This document shows, in pieces, positions 59,759-64,000 of a DNA stretch of 64,000 nt. Position 1 is the stretch's first letter. The number at the start of each line of letters is the position of its first letter. The translations under genes and the position numbers were made by a program. Origin of the DNA: Castellaniella sp. S9. GTDB lineage: Bacteria; Pseudomonadota; Gammaproteobacteria; Burkholderiales; Burkholderiaceae_B. Location: the NCBI RefSeq assembly GCF_027257175.1, contig NZ_JAPFGD010000003.1, forward strand, positions 1 to 64,000. Reading direction: 5' to 3'. A model generated the notes under the pieces. The model was given only the letters and a program-made list of their open reading frames with translations. It was not told the origin of the DNA and did not search any database.

Positions 59759-60751
59759 TTATACGGCCTTTTCCGCCGCCCCCGCACGGCTGCGCCACGC
59801 CCCGGGTGCCATGCCGTGATGGGTGCGAAATGCCCGCCCCATGTGCGCCGCGTCGGCGAATCCGCAATCCGAGGCGATGGTGGCGATGCTCTTGTCGGTG
59901 CGCTCCAGCATCCAGGCGGCCAGGCGCAGGCGCAGGTCGCGGGCATAGGCCTGCGGGCTGATGCCCATCGAGGCCTTGAACAGGCGCTGCAGCTGGCGCG
60001 GCGACAGGCCCAGGCGACCCGCCAGTTCCGACAGTTCCAGCGCCTGCCCTGCGTGCTGCTGCATCAGCAGGACGGCGCGGCCCACGGGCGGCGGCAGGTC
60101 GGCGGGCACGTCCGGCGGCAGGGGCTGCACGGGCTGGCTGTGGTCGGCGTCGTCGACCTGCAGGATGCGCAGGGCTTTGCCGACGTCGGCAGGATCGAGG
60201 TGGCGCTTGAGGATGCGCGCGGCGACGTCGATCGAGGCGGGGCCGCCGGAACAGGTGATGCGCCGCCGGTCGAACACGTACAACCGGTCGGCGACGACGG
60301 CCTCGGGATCGAAATGGGGGAACTGGTGGATGAAGTCCCAATAGTGGAACCAGCTGACGCAGGCGCGGTGGCCGGCCAGGACGCCGGCCTGGGCCAGGGC
60401 AAAGACGCCGGTGCACAGGCCGACGATATGACGCTGGGCGCGGGCGGCCCGGCGCAGGTAGTCGAGGACGTCGGGGCTGGCGGACTGGCGGGCGCGCCAC
60501 TGGCCGCCGACGACGATGATGTAGTCGAACCGCGCCGGATCGCCCAGCAGGTCGGTGGGCACGACCTGGACGCCGCTGCTGGATCGCACGGGGATCAAAG
60601 TTTCCGCCACGACTTCCCAGGTGCAGCGCACGGGGCGGCTGAGGTCGCCCTCGTCGGCCGACAGGCGCAGGACGTCCAGCAGGCCGGCAAACGCGGTCAT
60701 GGTGAACTGCGGCAGCAGGATGAAGGCGAATCGGACGGGCGAAGTGTTCAT
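59759..60751 (-). CDS. GlxA/FtrA-type AraC-family regulator
   Basis: A 330-residue protein. The N-terminal DJ-1/PfpI-like domain (FAFILLPQFTMTAFAGLLDV, GLCTGVFALAQAGVLAGHRA with the nucleophile-elbow cysteine, and SWFHYWDF) is followed by an AraC DNA-binding domain (LGLSPRQLQRLFKASMGISP, IATIASDCGFADAAHMGRAF). It belongs to the flanking chromosome and is GC-rich. The target is unknown; relatives regulate amino-acid or betaine metabolism. Confidence 0.92.
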   Translation of the reverse strand: MNTSPVRFAFILLPQFTMTAFAGLLDVLRLSADEGDLSRPVRCTWEVVAETLIPVRSSSGVQVVPTDLLGDPARFDYIIVVGGQWRARQSASPDVLDYLRRAARAQRHIVGLCTGVFALAQAGVLAGHRACVSWFHYWDFIHQFPHFDPEAVVADRLYVFDRRRITCSGGPASIDVAARILKRHLDPADVGKALRILQVDDADHSQPVQPLPPDVPADLPPPVGRAVLLMQQHAGQALELSELAGRLGLSPRQLQRLFKASMGISPQAYARDLRLRLAAWMLERTDKSIATIASDCGFADAAHMGRAFRTHHGMAPGAWRSRAGAAEKAV

Positions 60752-60983
60752 GACGTTTTTATTCTAACAAAACGAGTTGTTTATGACGCCCCTAACCCTA
60801 TAAAACGATCAAGCCCACTGCAACCACAAAACCCACAAACACAAGCCGCTCCGTAATCGACACGATATCGTTCCTGAAGAATGTCGCTTTCATTCAATCA
60901 AAAACCCGCGCAAATCCTAGAATCATCGTATGGGCTTTCCGGATGCGGCGCCCTCCCTGCGGATGATATTTTGGAGGCGGATC

Positions 60984-62369
60984 ATGGCCTTATCGGTATT
61001 CGACATTTTCAAGATCGGCATCGGGCCGTCCAGCTCGCACACGGTGGGACCGATGCGCGCGGCGCGCAATTTCGCCCGCAATCTGCAGGCGCGCGGCCTG
61101 CTGGAACGCACGACCGGCCTGGCGGTCGAGCTGCACGGTTCGCTGGCGGAAACGGGCCCCGGCCACCGCACGGACATGGGCATCATGCTGGGCCTGATGG
61201 GCGAGGCGCCCGACACGGTGGATCCGGCGGCGATATCCCGGCTGATGGACGAGGCGCAGGCGACGAAGTCGCTGACGCTGTGGGGCGACCATCGCATCGA
61301 TTTCGACGCGGCCCAGGTGTTTTCATACCGGATCAAGCCCATGCCGGAACACCCCAACGGGATGCGCTTCACGGCGCGTGACGATCAGGGCGAGGTGCTG
61401 CTGGACGAACGCTATGTGTCGATCGGCGGCGGCTTCATCCGGGCGCTGGACAGCATCGAGACCGACGAGCGGGTGCCGGAACACGACCCGATCCCCTACC
61501 CCTTCTCGACCGGTGCCGAACTGGTGGCCCGCTGCAAGGCGCATGGACTGACGATTGCGCAACTGATGATGGCCAATGAATCGGCGCTGCGCCCGGCGGC
61601 CGAGGTGCGCGCGGGGGTGCTGCGCATCGCACGGGTGATGAACGATTCGATCGACCGGGGCTGCGGGATGCACGGCCCGGTCGACGACGAGGTGCTGCCC
61701 GGCGGCCTCAAGGTGCGCCGGCGCGCACCGGCCTTGTACCGGGAACTGCAGGGCGGGCACAAGCGCGACGACGTGATGTTCGCGATGGACTGGGTGAATT
61801 TGTTCGCCATGGCGGTCAACGAGGAAAACGCGGCCAGCGGCCGGGTGGTGACGGCGCCCACCAACGGTGCGGCGGGCCTGCTGCCCGCGGTGCTGCGCTA
61901 TTACCACGATTTCATCCCCGGCTGGTCCGAGGACGGGGTGGTGGATTTCCTGCTGACGGCGGCGGCCATCGGGTTCCTGTACAAGGAAAACGCCTCGATC
62001 TCGGGCGCCGAGGTGGGCTGCCAGGGCGAGGTCGGGGTAGCCTGTTCGATGGCGGCCGCCGGCCTGGCGGCGGTGCTGGGCGGCACGGTCGACCAGGTGG
62101 AAAACGCCGCCGAGATCGGCATGGAACACAACCTGGGCCTGACCTGCGACCCGGTGGGCGGCCTGGTGCAGATCCCCTGCATCGAGCGCAATGCGATGGG
62201 CGGCAACAAGGCGATCAATGCCTCGCGCCTGGCGCTGCACGGCGACGGCAAGCACCACGTGTCGCTGGACATGGTGATCGAGACCATGCGCCAGACGGGC
62301 GCCGACATGCGTTCGAAATACAAGGAGACCTCGCGCGGCGGCCTGGCCGTGAACGTGGTGGAGTGCTGA
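60984..62369 (+). CDS. sdaA: L-serine ammonia-lyase (iron-sulfur type)
   Basis: A 461-residue single-chain serine deaminase. The beta domain starts [20 protein letters not shown] with [10 protein letters not shown], and the alpha domain has [20 protein letters not shown], the iron-sulfur cysteines in [19 protein letters not shown] and [20 protein letters not shown]. It converts L-serine to pyruvate and ammonia. The ATG at 60984 follows GGAGGCGG. It is part of the host chromosome. Confidence 0.94.
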   Translation: MALSVFDIFKIGIGPSSSHTVGPMRAARNFARNLQARGLLERTTGLAVELHGSLAETGPGHRTDMGIMLGLMGEAPDTVDPAAISRLMDEAQATKSLTLWGDHRIDFDAAQVFSYRIKPMPEHPNGMRFTARDDQGEVLLDERYVSIGGGFIRALDSIETDERVPEHDPIPYPFSTGAELVARCKAHGLTIAQLMMANESALRPAAEVRAGVLRIARVMNDSIDRGCGMHGPVDDEVLPGGLKVRRRAPALYRELQGGHKRDDVMFAMDWVNLFAMAVNEENAASGRVVTAPTNGAAGLLPAVLRYYHDFIPGWSEDGVVDFLLTAAAIGFLYKENASISGAEVGCQGEVGVACSMAAAGLAAVLGGTVDQVENAAEIGMEHNLGLTCDPVGGLVQIPCIERNAMGGNKAINASRLALHGDGKHHVSLDMVIETMRQTGADMRSKYKETSRGGLAVNVVEC

Positions 62370-62419
62370 CGGCGGCTGCGCCAGCCGCCGCACGATGCCA
62401 CCCCGCTCCGCCCCGCGCC

Positions 62420-63277
62420 TCAGCCCGCGCCCTGGCGCACGACGCCGATGCTGGCGCACACGACCAGCAGGGTGCCCAGGATCTGGGCGCCGGTCATGGC
62501 CTGGCCCAGGATGATCCAGCCCGACAGCGCGCCGATGGCGGGCTCCAGGCTCAGCAGCACGCCGAAGGCGGCGGCGGTCAGGTACCGCAGGGCGGTGATT
62601 TCCAGCACGTAAGGCACCAGCGGCACCAGCACGGCCAGTCCCGCGGTCCACACGATCTGGTCGGCGGGAAAACGCAAGGCGCCGACCTCGGCCACCGCCA
62701 GGGGCAGGGTCAGGACGGCCGCCACCAGCAGCGAGACCGACAGGCCCTGCAGACCCTGGAAGACGATCCCCACGCGCTTCATCATGACGATGTAGGTGGC
62801 CCAGCCCGCCGCGGCGAACAGGGCCAGGACCACGCCCAGGGGACTCACCCCGCCCCCGCCATGCGCGTCGCCCCAGACCAGCAGGCCGATCCCGGCGGCG
62901 GCCAGCAACGGCCAGGCCAGCGCCAGCACGCCGCGCACGCCGACGACGGCGACGGCCAGGGGCCCGCAGAATTCCAGGGCCACGGCCAGGTACTGCGGCA
63001 GGCGCTCGATGGCCATGAAAAAGCACAGCGTCATGACGCTCATGCCCGCGCCCAGCACCAGCGCCGCGCGCCACTGCGCCCGGGTATAGCGATGCAGGGG
63101 CGGGCGCACGATCAGGGCCAGCACGGCCGCGGCCCAGCACAGGCGCAGGCTGGAGGTCGACAGGACGCCGTATTCGCGGATCACCGGAAGCGACAGGGAC
63201 ACGCCGGACTGCACGCTGACCATGGCGGCCAGCGACAGGACGACCGCCACGGCGATGGCGTGGGCGGGGCGGCTCAA
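62420..63277 (-). CDS. EamA-family (RhtA-like) transporter
   Basis: A 285-residue protein with ten membrane segments in two EamA repeats ([39 protein letters not shown]). The pattern matches RhtA-like threonine/homoserine exporters. It runs convergently toward sdaA. Confidence 0.88.
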   Translation of the reverse strand: MSRPAHAIAVAVVLSLAAMVSVQSGVSLSLPVIREYGVLSTSSLRLCWAAAVLALIVRPPLHRYTRAQWRAALVLGAGMSVMTLCFFMAIERLPQYLAVALEFCGPLAVAVVGVRGVLALAWPLLAAAGIGLLVWGDAHGGGGVSPLGVVLALFAAAGWATYIVMMKRVGIVFQGLQGLSVSLLVAAVLTLPLAVAEVGALRFPADQIVWTAGLAVLVPLVPYVLEITALRYLTAAAFGVLLSLEPAIGALSGWIILGQAMTGAQILGTLLVVCASIGVVRQGAG

Positions 63278-63387
63278 GACCGCCCCCGACAGGGTTTCAC
63301 AAGAGGCATTACACTGGGTGTTCGTATGTTTCTATGGCGGGGACACGGGATTCTGCCACCGTTTGGCGGCGTCCATCCCCGATCGCG

Positions 63388-64000
63388 ATGATCCCATTAT
63401 CCATCCTCGACCTGTCGCCCATCACCCAGGACGGTTCGGCGGCCGAATCCTTCGCCCGCACCGTCGACATCGCCCGGCACGCCGATGACTGGGGCTATAC
63501 CCGCTATTGGATGGCCGAGCACCATGGCATGCCCGGCATCGCCAGCGCCGCCACTTCGGTGCTGATCGGCCACGTGGCCGGGGCGACCTCGCGCATCCGG
63601 GTGGGCGCGGGCGGCATCATGCTGCCCAACCATTCGCCGCTGGTGATCGCCGAGCAATTCGGCACGCTCGACGCCCTGTATCCCGGGCGCATCGATCTGG
63701 GCCTGGGCCGCGCGCCGGGCTCCGACCAGGTGACGGCGCGCGCGCTGCGCCGCAACCTGGCGACGGATCCGGACGAGTTCCCGCGCGACGTGATCGAACT
63801 GATGTCGTATTTCGAGGGGCGGGCGCAGGTGCGCGCGGTGCCCGGCGAGGGCCACGACATCCCGATCTGGATCCTGGGCTCCAGCCTGTTCGGCGCGCAA
63901 CTGGCGGCGATGCTGGGCCTGCCCTATGCCTTCGCCTCGCATTTCGCGCCGGCGCAGATGATGGATGCGATTGCGCTCTACCGCGCACGCTTCAAACCCT
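63388..64000 (+). CDS. Luciferase-like (LLM class) monooxygenase, 5' part
   Basis: The gene is open at the window edge; 204 residues are seen. [59 protein letters not shown] and [14 protein letters not shown] are the family signature of bacterial luciferase-like flavin monooxygenases such as YhbW. The ATG at 63388 fits the family start. Confidence 0.92.
   Translation, partial: MIPLSILDLSPITQDGSAAESFARTVDIARHADDWGYTRYWMAEHHGMPGIASAATSVLIGHVAGATSRIRVGAGGIMLPNHSPLVIAEQFGTLDALYPGRIDLGLGRAPGSDQVTARALRRNLATDPDEFPRDVIELMSYFEGRAQVRAVPGEGHDIPIWILGSSLFGAQLAAMLGLPYAFASHFAPAQMMDAIALYRARFKP

Noticed and set aside
59816-60856. 346-codon plus-strand frame
   Set aside because: Antisense to the GlxA-type regulator, with low-complexity composition and no family motif.
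61323-63140. 605-codon open frame on the minus strand
   Set aside because: It lies opposite sdaA and in another frame of the EamA gene; the translation is low-complexity Arg/Gly/Ala typical of antisense frames in GC-rich DNA.

Overview
The window looks like the chromosome of a GC-rich betaproteobacterium, probably of the Alcaligenaceae (Bordetella / Achromobacter / Pusillimonas type). This is inferred from protein character and gene content; no ribosomal marker is present. Its main content is one integrated conjugative element of about 58 kb. A perfect 20-base direct repeat (TGGTGCCCGGGGCCGGAATC) occurs at 1589-1608 and at 59632-59651. The right copy is the 3' end of a complete tRNA-Leu(CAA) gene on the minus strand (59632-59716), and a tyrosine integrase (58280-59458) lies just inside it. 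These are the expected att sites of an element inserted into the 3' end of a tRNA gene.

Left flank (1-1588): the end of an IS21-family element (istB tail plus multi-repeat terminus) cuts off a RelE/HigB-type toxin gene. Next to it is a decayed P4-type integrase, so older mobile DNA had already collected here. Element left end and first cargo (1609-15590): a dinJ-yafQ toxin-antitoxin pair, two HTH regulators, and a block of stress and quality-control paralogues. That block is SulP transporter, UspA, a second release factor 3, a divergent GroEL, an MFS transporter, a ParD-like protein, a small DksA/TraR protein, a PNPase-like protein without KH/S1 domains and without the phosphate-binding serines, a NUDIX hydrolase and a truncated second UspA.

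Second cargo (15590-25676): one long minus-strand operon of the radical-SAM/arsenosugar type. It holds a DUF3047 protein, ArsS-like rSAM, a PhnDEC-like ABC importer, a metallophosphoesterase, a TVP38-flavoprotein fusion, two associated transferases and an FAD oxidoreductase. No arsM is visible. Third cargo (25760-33205): HD-GYP protein, ECF sigma/NrsF pair, MTA phosphorylase, HAD dehalogenase, DUF302, an AhpD-like protein with an AraC regulator, a secreted c-type cytochrome with a C-x3-C cysteine ladder, and a DUF6969 protein.

Backbone (33943-59458): RadC, a DUF6573 protein, a Ca2+/Na+ antiporter, and two integron-type gene cassettes (cupin, chlorite dismutase-like) with attC-like sites but no integrase. 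The conjugation and plasmid functions follow: TrwC-type relaxase, a candidate oriT, TrwB coupling protein, an Stb partition operon, an iteron origin (seven 17-bp repeats and a perfect DnaA box) with a TrfA-like initiator, a complete VirB1-VirB11 secretion system including a 45-residue VirB7-like lipoprotein, TrbM, TrwA and the integrase. The element reads as a conjugative plasmid that acquired an integrase, or an ICE that kept a plasmid replicon.

Right flank (59717-64000): GC-rich housekeeping genes (GlxA/FtrA-type regulator, L-serine ammonia-lyase, EamA transporter, start of a luciferase-like monooxygenase).
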